Both the position numbers and the translations under genes were made by a program. The notes beneath the pieces are model-generated. The model was given only the letters and a program-made list of their open reading frames with translations, was not told where the DNA came from and did not search any database. Below, piece by piece: positions 57,472-64,000 of a DNA stretch of 64,000 nucleotides. Origin of the DNA: Burkholderia cenocepacia. GTDB taxonomy: Bacteria > Pseudomonadota > Gammaproteobacteria > Burkholderiales > Burkholderiaceae. The stretch covers positions 2,604,001 to 2,668,000 of the forward strand of contig NZ_CP060039.1 of assembly GCF_014211915.1 (NCBI RefSeq). The letters are read 5' to 3'. The number at the start of each line of letters is the position of its first letter. Position 1 is the stretch's first letter.

Positions 57472-57951
57472 TTACGCGTCGCTCGGGCCGGGCTGCGCGT
57501 CCGGCGCCGTGCGCGAGCGTTGCCGCTTGATGTCGCGGCCGACCGCGAGCCGCCGCATGTACTTGAACGTACCGAGCGCCTTCGCGACGAAATTGCCGTC
57601 GCTGTCGCGCACTTCGCCTTCGCAATAGGCCATCGTCGTCGAGCGGTGCATCACGCGCCCGTAGGCGCGCAGCTCGCCGCGGCCCGGCTGCATGAAGTTC
57701 ACCTTCATCTCGACCGTGACGACACCGACGCCGTCGTCGGTCAAACTGCGCGCCGCCATCGCGAGCGCGATATCGGCGAGCGTCATCGTCACGCCGCCGT
57801 GCGCGATGCTCCACGTGTTCATGTGGCGCTCCTCGAGGGGCAGCACGATTTCGCTCGCACCATCCTTCGCGGACACGAGCTGCACGCCGAGCAGATCGAC
57901 GAACGGGCTTTCGATCGACGGGCCTTCCGTCGGGGTTGCCGCGTCGCTCAT
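57472..57951 (-). CDS. PaaI-type hotdog thioesterase
   Basis: The product is 159 residues. The hotdog core shows PFVDLLGVQLVSAKDG, NTWSIAHGGVTMTLADIALAMA (with the HGG turn and acidic residue) and VEMKVNFMQPGRGELRAYGRV. It probably hydrolyses an acyl-CoA thioester. The polar tail (KRQRSRTAPDAQPGPSDA) is extra. It overlaps the Dabb gene by four bases (ATGA). Confidence 0.88.
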   Translation of the reverse strand: MSDAATPTEGPSIESPFVDLLGVQLVSAKDGASEIVLPLEERHMNTWSIAHGGVTMTLADIALAMAARSLTDDGVGVVTVEMKVNFMQPGRGELRAYGRVMHRSTTMAYCEGEVRDSDGNFVAKALGTFKYMRRLAVGRDIKRQRSRTAPDAQPGPSDA

Positions 57952-58262
57952 CGTGCGACGTCGACGATGTAGTCGACGCATTCGCGCGATTCGGCCACCG
58001 CGACGACGAATTTCTTCACTTCCTGGTGAACCGGATGCACCTGGTATGCGTCGAGCGCGGCCTTGTCGGTGAAATCGGAGACGAGCACGATGTCGGCGGT
58101 CGCGTCGAGGCCCGGCGTCGCCAGGCCGACGTCGATCTGCAGGGTGCCCGGCACGAGATCGCGGCAGCCTTCGAGCTTTTCCTTCAGCTTCAGCGCGTTC
58201 TGCGCACGCGTCGCGCCTTCGGCCGATTCCTTCAACTTCCACATGACGATATGTCTGATCAC
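57948..58262 (-). CDS. Dabb (stress-responsive alpha/beta barrel) protein
   Basis: The product is 104 residues. Signature: IRHIVMWKLKESAEG at the start, IDVGLATPGLDATADIVLVSDF, then ALDAYQVHPVHQEVKKFV. The start is GTG at 58262 with AGGAG eight bases upstream; the family N-terminus agrees. Small dimeric ferredoxin-like barrels of this type have varied roles. It is coupled to the thioesterase gene downstream. Confidence 0.88.
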   Translation of the reverse strand: MIRHIVMWKLKESAEGATRAQNALKLKEKLEGCRDLVPGTLQIDVGLATPGLDATADIVLVSDFTDKAALDAYQVHPVHQEVKKFVVAVAESRECVDYIVDVAR

Positions 58263-58373
58263 TTCGGTTGCTCCTGTTCGTGTTGGGTCGGCGATTGGCC
58301 TGAACCCTTGCCAGTCGGGCACCTTGCGCCCGCCTGCCGTTCGCTCTCGTTCGCTCGGAATCGCACCCGGTCG

Positions 58374-58422
58374 AAAAAAGCGGGCATCGTTTGAAATCTT
58401 CCGGGACGATACCCGCTTTTTT
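58374..58422. terminator. Bidirectional terminator upstream of the Dabb gene
   Basis: AAAAAAGCGGG-C-ATCGT pairs with ACGAT-A-CCCGCTTTTTT across a 15-base loop. Both strands have six T after the stem. It probably ends the diguanylate cyclase transcript, which now has an integrase remnant between its stop and this hairpin. Confidence 0.85.
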
Positions 58423-58426
58423 CACC

Positions 58427-58552
58427 GTGCCACTTACCGACATCAAGATCCGACAAGCGAAGGCAGGCAACAAGCCTACCAAACTTACCGACGGCAATGG
58501 ACTGTTCTTGAGGTGCGTCCGTCAGGTTCGGTCACCGCTGGCATGCGTCTGA
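58427..58552 (+). pseudogene. Remnant of a tyrosine integrase N-terminus
   Basis: From GTG 58427 the frame reads VPLTDIKIRQAKAGNKPTKL, then TDGNGLFL, which is the typical start of P4/DUF4102-type phage integrases. A one-base deletion near 58510 then shifts the frame: the +1 frame continues EVRPSGS as an integrase would, while the original frame stops at 58552. No catalytic domain follows. It is the trace of a decayed island or prophage. Confidence 0.75.
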
Positions 58553-58574
58553 CGGCACGCACGATGCAGCCCCC

Positions 58575-60053
58575 TCACTCCGCCGGCTGCAACGCAGCGA
58601 CCTTGTTCCGCCCGGTCGCCTTCGCGTAGTACAGCGCCTCATCAGCCGCCTTGATCACGGCATCGGGCTGCCCTTCCTGATCGGGCGTCCAGCTCGCCAG
58701 GCCAATGCTCGCGGTAACACGCCCGTATTCGCTACCGGCGTGCTCGAGGGCCAACTCGTCGATGGCCGCACGAATCCGCTCGGCGATCTGCGCCGCGCCG
58801 GTTTGCGGCGTGTCGGGGAGCAACACAACGAACTCCTCCCCGCCATAACGAGCCGCCGTATCGGCCGGCCGGCGAATGTTCTCGCCGATGCACCGCGCGA
58901 CCGCCGCCAACGCATCGTCCCCGGCCTGATGACCGTACGTGTCGTTGTAAGCCTTGAACCGGTCCACATCCACGAACAGCAGCGAGAAAACGGAACGCGC
59001 ACGCCGGGCGCGACGCCACTCGTTGTCCAGTACCTCGCCAAAGCTGCGGCGATTGCTCAGGCCGGTGAGACCGTCCGTCCGGGCGAGCAGCACGAGTTCC
59101 GACTCGGCCCGCATACGGCGCCGCAGCTGCGCACCGAGCAGCAGGGACAGCGCGATGAACGCCACTCCGAACGTCGCGACCAATCCGCCGATCGTGATCG
59201 CACGTTGCCGCCAGGCGGCGTAAATGTCCTGCTCGGCCTCCGCGACCATGATGATCAGCGGCAGTTTCGGCAAATGCTTGAAGTAGTAGAGGCGGCGCAC
59301 GCCGTCGATCGATGAGGTTTCAGAGAAGGAGCCCTCTCGCGCGGTCTGAAACCGCCGGAACGTTGCGGCCTTGCTGAGGTCGCGGCCGATGGTATGCACA
59401 TCGTACGGCTGACGCATCACCATCTTGCCGTCTTCGCCAATCAGCGAAATCGAGCCATGTTTGCCAAGCGAAAGCCCGGCGAAGAGCTGATGAAAATATT
59501 CAAGATTGACCGCGATAACGGCAATGCCGCCAAACGATCCATCGGGGTTCGAAATCCGCCGCGTAAGCGCGATACTGAGCTTTCCCCCACGCAAACGGGA
59601 TACGAATGGGTCACTGATATAGAGTCCGACGTTCGGATTGTCGCGGTGGATCGTGAAGTATCGGCGATCGGCGAAATTGCCCTTGCGCGGCTCGTCATAG
59701 CCCGAATCCAGGACGATATTGCCGCCTGCATCCATCACGAGCATCGAACCGAGAAATTCCGCGGTCATCGCGTGATCGAACAGCACCGCCCGGCGCAGAC
59801 CGGGCGAAGCGTCCATCACATCGCGGCGCTGCAACCCATGGATGACCGCCTGCAAAGACAGGTCGTACAACTCGATATTGCGTTCGATGTCGCGCTCGGC
59901 GACAAGCCCGAGGTTGCGTGAAGTTTCCCTTGCACGCTCCATCGCGTCGTTGCGGCTCTGCAGGAGTTGCAGCACGCATAGCGCCATGAGCGCGCATGCG
60001 ATCAGGGAAGCAATCGCCACGATGACGTAAGGGGCAGTCTTACGGGGGTGCAT
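58575..60053 (-). CDS. Membrane diguanylate cyclase with periplasmic sensor
   Basis: The product is 492 residues. TM1 (YVIVAIASLIACALMALCVL) and TM2 (ITIGGLVATFGVAFIALSLLLG, near residue 295) bracket a dCache/PDC-type periplasmic sensor (DRRYFTIHRDNPNVGLYISDP). The GGDEF domain has the active-site GGEEF in ARYGGEEFVVLLP and an upstream RPAD, giving a complete RxxD inhibitory site five residues before it. It should make c-di-GMP and be product-inhibited. The start at 60053 follows GAGGAG; a GTG four codons earlier is less likely. Confidence 0.92.
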   Translation of the reverse strand: MHPRKTAPYVIVAIASLIACALMALCVLQLLQSRNDAMERARETSRNLGLVAERDIERNIELYDLSLQAVIHGLQRRDVMDASPGLRRAVLFDHAMTAEFLGSMLVMDAGGNIVLDSGYDEPRKGNFADRRYFTIHRDNPNVGLYISDPFVSRLRGGKLSIALTRRISNPDGSFGGIAVIAVNLEYFHQLFAGLSLGKHGSISLIGEDGKMVMRQPYDVHTIGRDLSKAATFRRFQTAREGSFSETSSIDGVRRLYYFKHLPKLPLIIMVAEAEQDIYAAWRQRAITIGGLVATFGVAFIALSLLLGAQLRRRMRAESELVLLARTDGLTGLSNRRSFGEVLDNEWRRARRARSVFSLLFVDVDRFKAYNDTYGHQAGDDALAAVARCIGENIRRPADTAARYGGEEFVVLLPDTPQTGAAQIAERIRAAIDELALEHAGSEYGRVTASIGLASWTPDQEGQPDAVIKAADEALYYAKATGRNKVAALQPAE

Positions 60054-60162
60054 GGGTCTCCTCACTGGGAATGAGCGCCCCTCCCGCCGAGCGCAGATTG
60101 CTCATACTAAATCAGTTGGGCCGATATTCGCGCTCACCGCGAATGGAAGGGCTTCGCCGTGC

Positions 60163-60312
60163 GCGATTATAAATATCCAGTGCGAAAGACAGATCGGCCA
60201 CGAACGAGCCGCGTGAGCTTCGCGCTCTCTTCCTCAAGCCGCTTCTGCCGACGCAGCTCCGAAGGCAGCAGCCCGCCGTACTTCGTCCGCCGTCCGCCGG
60301 TTTGAGACCAGG
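60163..60312 (-). pseudogene. Remnant of an IS3-family transposase OrfA
   Basis: On the minus strand a stretch reads TKYGGLLPSELRRQKRLEEE, then SAKLTRLV, the C-terminal coiled part of IS3-type OrfA (compare KYGG...ELRRLKQLEEEN). One extra base near 60202 shifts the frame, after which VADLSFALDIYNR continues as OrfA would. Only about 45 codons remain; no OrfB or terminal repeats are visible. Confidence 0.65.
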
Positions 60313-60499
60313 CGACGATGCCTCGCACTACGGACAGGCGCAGGAACGCGGATTGCTGAGAATGTCGCCCGCGCGGTTGCGGCACATGTCGGCCCGTCAC
60401 GACACCGACCGGCACAACGCGGCGATTCGTTTCCTGTCCGGCATCAATCGCCGGCCCGATGGAGTATTGCCGACCGTTTTGTCACCGGATATCGAAGTG

Positions 60500-60927
60500 C
60501 GTTAATTCCTAATTCGTCAAATCGCAAGTTTTACCGGCGATGCGGGTAATAATTGCGACAAATTTTCCAATTCAATATGCGAAAAACAAAACATTATTGA
60601 CTTCGACTTTCCCATAAATTTAGAATCGCCTACGACGGCTTACGTATCGTTTTCCGCGCCGTTCAGCATTCGCCACTCATCTGCGCGAAGGTCCTTCGCA
60701 TCGGCCTTTCCGTAGGGTATCGACGCTCGCGCCTGCCGTTTTCAGCTTTCGGCATTTATCAGAGATTCTGTTAATTTGCCAACCTATTTTCCTTTCGAAG
60801 AAGCGCAACACCCCGATTCATTTCGATTATTCGGCAGAGTGAATACAAAGCGAGACCAAACGGACAAAAGATCCGCCGCTTAGAACATCCAGATAAAAAA
60901 TCGCCAGTCATCAGGAGGGACATCAAC
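60500..60927 (+). promoter_or_regulatory. AT-rich leader and promoter region of the large lipoprotein gene
   Basis: This stretch is clearly more AT-rich than the rest of the window. A good sigma-70 candidate is TTGACT (60597-60602), 18 bases, TAGAAT (60621-60626). It would leave an untranslated leader of about 295 bases before the lipoprotein start. AGGAGG stands just before that ATG. The gap 60054-60927 as a whole holds the IS3 remnant and this region, with no other gene I can support. Confidence 0.5.
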
Positions 60928-63069
60928 ATGCATCGCCTTGCGAAGTCACTGTGTCTCGGGCTCGTCTGCGCCGGCCTGCTGTCGGCCTGCAACGACGACG
61001 ACGTCAAGTCCACCACCCCGCCATCGAACACCGCCGCATTGTCGTTCCGCATGGATACCGGCGGCCAGATCAACGCGTTCTACCGGCAGGACAAGGTCGC
61101 CGCGCACCTGCTGGTGCGCTCGTCGACGAAGCCGCGCCTGCTGGTGGTGTTCCCCGCCGGCAACAGCGGCACCGGGCTGTGGTTCGACGACACCGCGCAG
61201 CCGGTGAACTGGACCCTCGACACGCCGCCGTCCGCGCTGTCGGCGCCGGACACGCACGGCCGCCCGCTGTACGGCATCGGCGCCGACGTGTCGGTCGACA
61301 CCGGTACGCTGACGATCCGCCAGGGCGTGCTCAGCAACGTGCGCTTCCTGCGCGACTTCAACGGCGGCGCGACGATCCCGCAGCAGATCCTCACCGCGCC
61401 GACGGTCCAGGGCAGCACCGCGCAATGGCAACGCGACCGGCTCGACGGCGCGCCCGGCTATGCGCTGCGCATCACGCTGCGCGACGGCGGCAGCATCGCG
61501 CCGGCAGCGGGCGGCAAGCTCGTGCTCAACGCACCCGCGGGCTCGCACACGCTGAAGCTGCACATCGATGCACTGTCGGGCGAGACGCCGCTGTCGCCGA
61601 TCACGCACGCCGACCTGTTCGCGCCGTCCGTGAACCCCGACCCGGTCAGCCAGAACGTGCTCGAATTCCTGAGCTTCAACGACAAGCTGCTGGCCGGCTC
61701 GTGGCAGTACGACACGTACTTCGGCCGCGACACGCTGATCTCGGTCCGCATGCTGATGCCCGTGCTCGAACCGGCCGCGATCGAGGCCGGCCTGTCGTCG
61801 GTGCTGAGCCGCCTGTCGGCCGACGGCAAGGTCGCGCACGAGGAAGGCATCGGCGAATTCGCGCTGGTCGACAACCAGAAGAACGGGCGGCCGAACGATG
61901 CGACACCGACCTACGACTACAAGATGATCGACAGCGACTACCTGCTCGCGCCGATCGCGGCCGCGTGGCTGATCGACGATACGCGCGGCCAGGCCCGCGC
62001 CGCCGCGTATCTGGCGCAGCGCGGCAGCGACGGGCAGACCAACGGCAGCCGCCTCGTCGTCAATCTGCTGCACGTCGCGACGACCGCGCAACCGTTCGCG
62101 CAGCAGCCGTCGGTCGCGAACCTGATCCACCTGCGGCCCGGCGAAATCGTCGGCAACTGGCGCGACAGCACCGACGGTCTCGGCGGCGGCGTGTACCCGT
62201 ACGACGTGAACGCGGTGCTCGTGCCGGCCGCGCTGCGCGCGGCGAACGCGTTCCTCGCCCGCGGCCTGCTCGATCCGTACCTCGATGCCCAGCAACGCGC
62301 GACGCTCGCCAACACGGCGAACGAGGCGGCCACGTGGGAAACGCAGGCGCCGCCGCTGTTCCAGGTCAGCGTGCCGGCCGCGCAGGCGGCCACCGACGTG
62401 TCGGCCTATGCGCCGTCCGCGGGCGTACCGGCCGGCGCCGCGCCCAATGCAGCGCTGACCTTCTACGCGCTGTCGCTCGACCAGCAGGGCAACCCGATTC
62501 CGGTGATGAATTCGGACGGCGGCTTCGCGCTGCTGTTCGGCACGCCGCCGGACGATCAGCTCCAGCGGATCGTCAGCGACGTCACGCGGCCGTTCCCGAC
62601 CGGGCTCGTGACCGATGCCGGGATGCTGATCGCGAACCCCGCGTATGCGAGCTCGTCGCTGTGGCCGAAGTTCACGAGCTCCGCGTATCACGGCACGGTG
62701 ATCTGGTCGTGGCAGCAGGCGATGTGGGTGGCCGGGCTCGATCGGCAACTGGCGCGCCAGGACCTGTCGGCCGCGACGCGCACGCTGCTCACGCAGGCGC
62801 GGCAGACGATCTGGCAGGTGATCTCGAACGGACGCGACATGCGCACGTCGGAAATGTGGACGTGGTCCTACGTGAACGGCAAGTACCAGACCGACGCATT
62901 CGGCACGCGCAGCGCCGATGCGACCGAAGCCAACGCGGCGCAACTCTGGAGTACGACGTATCTCGCGATCCGCGATCCGCAGCAGCGCGCGGGCAAGTAC
63001 TGGTGGCAGGCGTCGCAGTCGATGCAGGACGACCAGTCGAAGCAGGCGACGGCGGTGGCGACGCGCTAG
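60928..63069 (+). CDS. Large lipoprotein resembling alpha/alpha-barrel glycoside hydrolases
   Basis: The product is 713 residues. The signal peptide ends in the lipobox LLSAC (C21). Residues 40-230 look like a beta-sandwich domain. From about 235 an alpha-helical part carries SWQYDTYFGRDTLISVRML, a motif close to the FGRDT block of glycosidases with (alpha/alpha)6 barrels (GH15/GH63/debranching types). KVAHEEGIGEFALVDNQ, PTYDYKMIDSDYLLAPIAAAW and SSAYHGTVIWSWQQAMWVAGLDRQ follow. I cannot name the family or catalytic acids with certainty. It likely acts on an oligosaccharide at the outer membrane. AT-rich upstream DNA and nearby remnants hint at acquisition. Confidence 0.75.
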   Translation: MHRLAKSLCLGLVCAGLLSACNDDDVKSTTPPSNTAALSFRMDTGGQINAFYRQDKVAAHLLVRSSTKPRLLVVFPAGNSGTGLWFDDTAQPVNWTLDTPPSALSAPDTHGRPLYGIGADVSVDTGTLTIRQGVLSNVRFLRDFNGGATIPQQILTAPTVQGSTAQWQRDRLDGAPGYALRITLRDGGSIAPAAGGKLVLNAPAGSHTLKLHIDALSGETPLSPITHADLFAPSVNPDPVSQNVLEFLSFNDKLLAGSWQYDTYFGRDTLISVRMLMPVLEPAAIEAGLSSVLSRLSADGKVAHEEGIGEFALVDNQKNGRPNDATPTYDYKMIDSDYLLAPIAAAWLIDDTRGQARAAAYLAQRGSDGQTNGSRLVVNLLHVATTAQPFAQQPSVANLIHLRPGEIVGNWRDSTDGLGGGVYPYDVNAVLVPAALRAANAFLARGLLDPYLDAQQRATLANTANEAATWETQAPPLFQVSVPAAQAATDVSAYAPSAGVPAGAAPNAALTFYALSLDQQGNPIPVMNSDGGFALLFGTPPDDQLQRIVSDVTRPFPTGLVTDAGMLIANPAYASSSLWPKFTSSAYHGTVIWSWQQAMWVAGLDRQLARQDLSAATRTLLTQARQTIWQVISNGRDMRTSEMWTWSYVNGKYQTDAFGTRSADATEANAAQLWSTTYLAIRDPQQRAGKYWWQASQSMQDDQSKQATAVATR

Positions 63070-63112
63070 CGCGTCGCCGCGCGTGAGCAGGCCGATACCG
63101 ACACCGGTCCGC

Positions 63113-63147
63113 AAAAGCCCCGGCGGCACTCCCGCCGCCGGGGCTTT
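63113..63147. terminator. Bidirectional terminator after the lipoprotein
   Basis: AAAGCCCCGGCGGC pairs with GCCGCCGGGGCTTT around a six-base loop; T runs are present on both strands. It separates the convergent lipoprotein and GGDEF genes. Confidence 0.9.
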
Positions 63148-63161
63148 CGGTGCAAATCCGG

Positions 63162-64000
63162 TTAGCGCGACACCACGCGGTTGCGCCCTTCCCGCTTCGC
63201 CTGATACAGCCGCTCGTCGACCACCCGCAGCAGCGCATCGACCGTGCTGCCGTCGACGCCGTATTGCGCGACGCCGACGCTGACCGTCACCTGCACGCGC
63301 TTGAAGTCGAGCCCGAACGGCGAACTCGAGATCGACGAACGCACGCGCTCGGCGGTCATCCGCGCGCCTTCGAGCGGCATCTCCGGCAAGAGCGCCATGA
63401 ACTCCTCGCCGCCGACCCGCGCGAGCGCGCCCGCCGGCCGAATTGCCTCGAGGCACTGGCGCACGACGCCGCGCAGCACCTCGTCGCCGATCTGGTGCCC
63501 GTATGCGTCGTTGATGTTCTTGAAATTGTCGAGATCGAGCGCGAGCAGGCAGAACGGCGTGCCGTCGCGCTCGGCCCGCACGATCTCACGCTCGACCTGC
63601 GCGATGAACTGCCGGCGGTTCGACGCGCCCGTCATCGGGTCGGTCGCGGCCATGTATTCGAGCTTCTGGTTCGTGCGCCGCAGTTCCTGCAGCGCGCTCT
63701 CGGTACGCGCCATCGATTCCGACAGCCGGCTCATCAGGTCTTCCTGGCTGTAGATCGCCGAGAACGAGCGTGTCGTCTGCAGCGCCTGCACGACGCCGTA
63801 ACTGAGCAGGAAGAATCCGCCCGCGAAGATCGCATGCGCGAGCCACCACATGTGATTCCACGGCTTGCCGAGGATGAACGCGAGCGACGACAGCGCGAAC
63901 GCCATGATCGACACGCCGTAGATCACCATCAGCGGCGAGCGGATGCGCCGCGCGAGCAGCAGGCTCACGTTCAGCAGCGAGAACACCAGCGCGCCGCCTT
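63162..64000 (-). CDS. Membrane GGDEF-domain protein (diguanylate cyclase), 5' end outside the window
   Basis: The frame is open from the window edge to the stop at 63162, and codons before the first in-window GTG (63986) remain in frame, so the true start lies beyond 64000. Visible parts: at least two membrane helices (PLMVIYGVSIMAFALSSLAF; WWLAHAIFAGGFFLLSYGVV), a coiled linker (SRLSESMARTESALQELRR), and a GGDEF domain with TDPMTGASNRRQF and ARVGGEEFMALLP. The inhibitory-site position reads RPAG instead of RxxD, so product inhibition is probably absent. Confidence 0.88.
   Translation of the reverse strand, partial: GGALVFSLLNVSLLLARRIRSPLMVIYGVSIMAFALSSLAFILGKPWNHMWWLAHAIFAGGFFLLSYGVVQALQTTRSFSAIYSQEDLMSRLSESMARTESALQELRRTNQKLEYMAATDPMTGASNRRQFIAQVEREIVRAERDGTPFCLLALDLDNFKNINDAYGHQIGDEVLRGVVRQCLEAIRPAGALARVGGEEFMALLPEMPLEGARMTAERVRSSISSSPFGLDFKRVQVTVSVGVAQYGVDGSTVDALLRVVDERLYQAKREGRNRVVSR

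Overview
The window is chromosomal DNA of a high-GC betaproteobacterium, almost certainly Burkholderia and most likely the Burkholderia cepacia complex. The grounds are the coding bias (long GC-driven shadow frames on the opposite strand), a complete L-Ara4N lipid A cassette with arnA split in two, a SYLF lipoprotein of the Burkholderia BPSL1445 type, and a DnaB intein of the kind known from B. cenocepacia. Most of it is core genome. I saw no tRNA, rRNA or CRISPR array.

Layout. 1-4.2 kb: 5' part of acoX, facing away from its sigma-54 activator gene acoR; then a MerR regulator with a carboxymuconolactone-decarboxylase-like gene. 4.4-8.4 kb: a ComEA-like helix-hairpin-helix protein, YidB, and clpB with a sigma-32 promoter. 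8.4-9.8 kb: an NsrR-like NO sensor divergent from a group III truncated haemoglobin. 9.8-16.2 kb, leftward: molybdopterin genes (moeA-moaD-moaE), hom-thrC, and an alanine aminotransferase. 16.5-24.3 kb, rightward: a small Mth938-domain gene and the seven-gene Ara4N cluster arnT-(SMR)-arnB-arnC-arnA(formyltransferase)-arnA(decarboxylase)-arnD, followed by bcp, a candidate small RNA, a PIN-PhoH ATPase and an NlpC/P60 lipoprotein. 28.4-34.3 kb, leftward: DUF47-pit phosphate uptake with a Pho-box-like site, dnaB interrupted by a class 3 intein, and rpsF-priB-rpsR-rplI. 34.5-37.1 kb: an ECF sigma/anti-sigma pair and a LysR regulator divergent from the glyoxylate operon gcl-hyi-glxR (37.3-40.9 kb). 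41.3-50.2 kb: envelope and stress genes (Kbp, asparaginase, PsiF, SYLF lipoprotein, GT4 glycosyltransferase, AAA ATPase, MscS channel, Rap1a-like and ankyrin proteins). 50.2-53.8 kb, leftward: mltG-tmk-holB-tatD. 53.9-58.3 kb: YgfZ, NRDE protein, GNAT, HSL esterase, thioesterase, Dabb protein. 58.4-64 kb is the most accessory-like part: an integrase remnant, a diguanylate cyclase, an IS3-type transposase remnant, an AT-rich leader, a large lipoprotein resembling alpha/alpha-barrel glycosidases, and a second diguanylate cyclase cut by the window edge.

Functional links visible in the DNA: AcoR with a near-perfect -24/-12 promoter for acoX; MerR with a 19-bp-spacer operator; NsrR beside an NO-related globin; a PhoB-type direct repeat in the leader of DUF47-pit; and the LysR/gcl pair. 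I did not find a clearly new multigene system. The strongest unusual element is the class 3 intein in the DnaB P-loop. Next are the candidate sRNA between bcp and phoH, the Pho-box-like site in a position suited to repression, and the unassigned lipoprotein in the remnant-rich 58-63 kb region.
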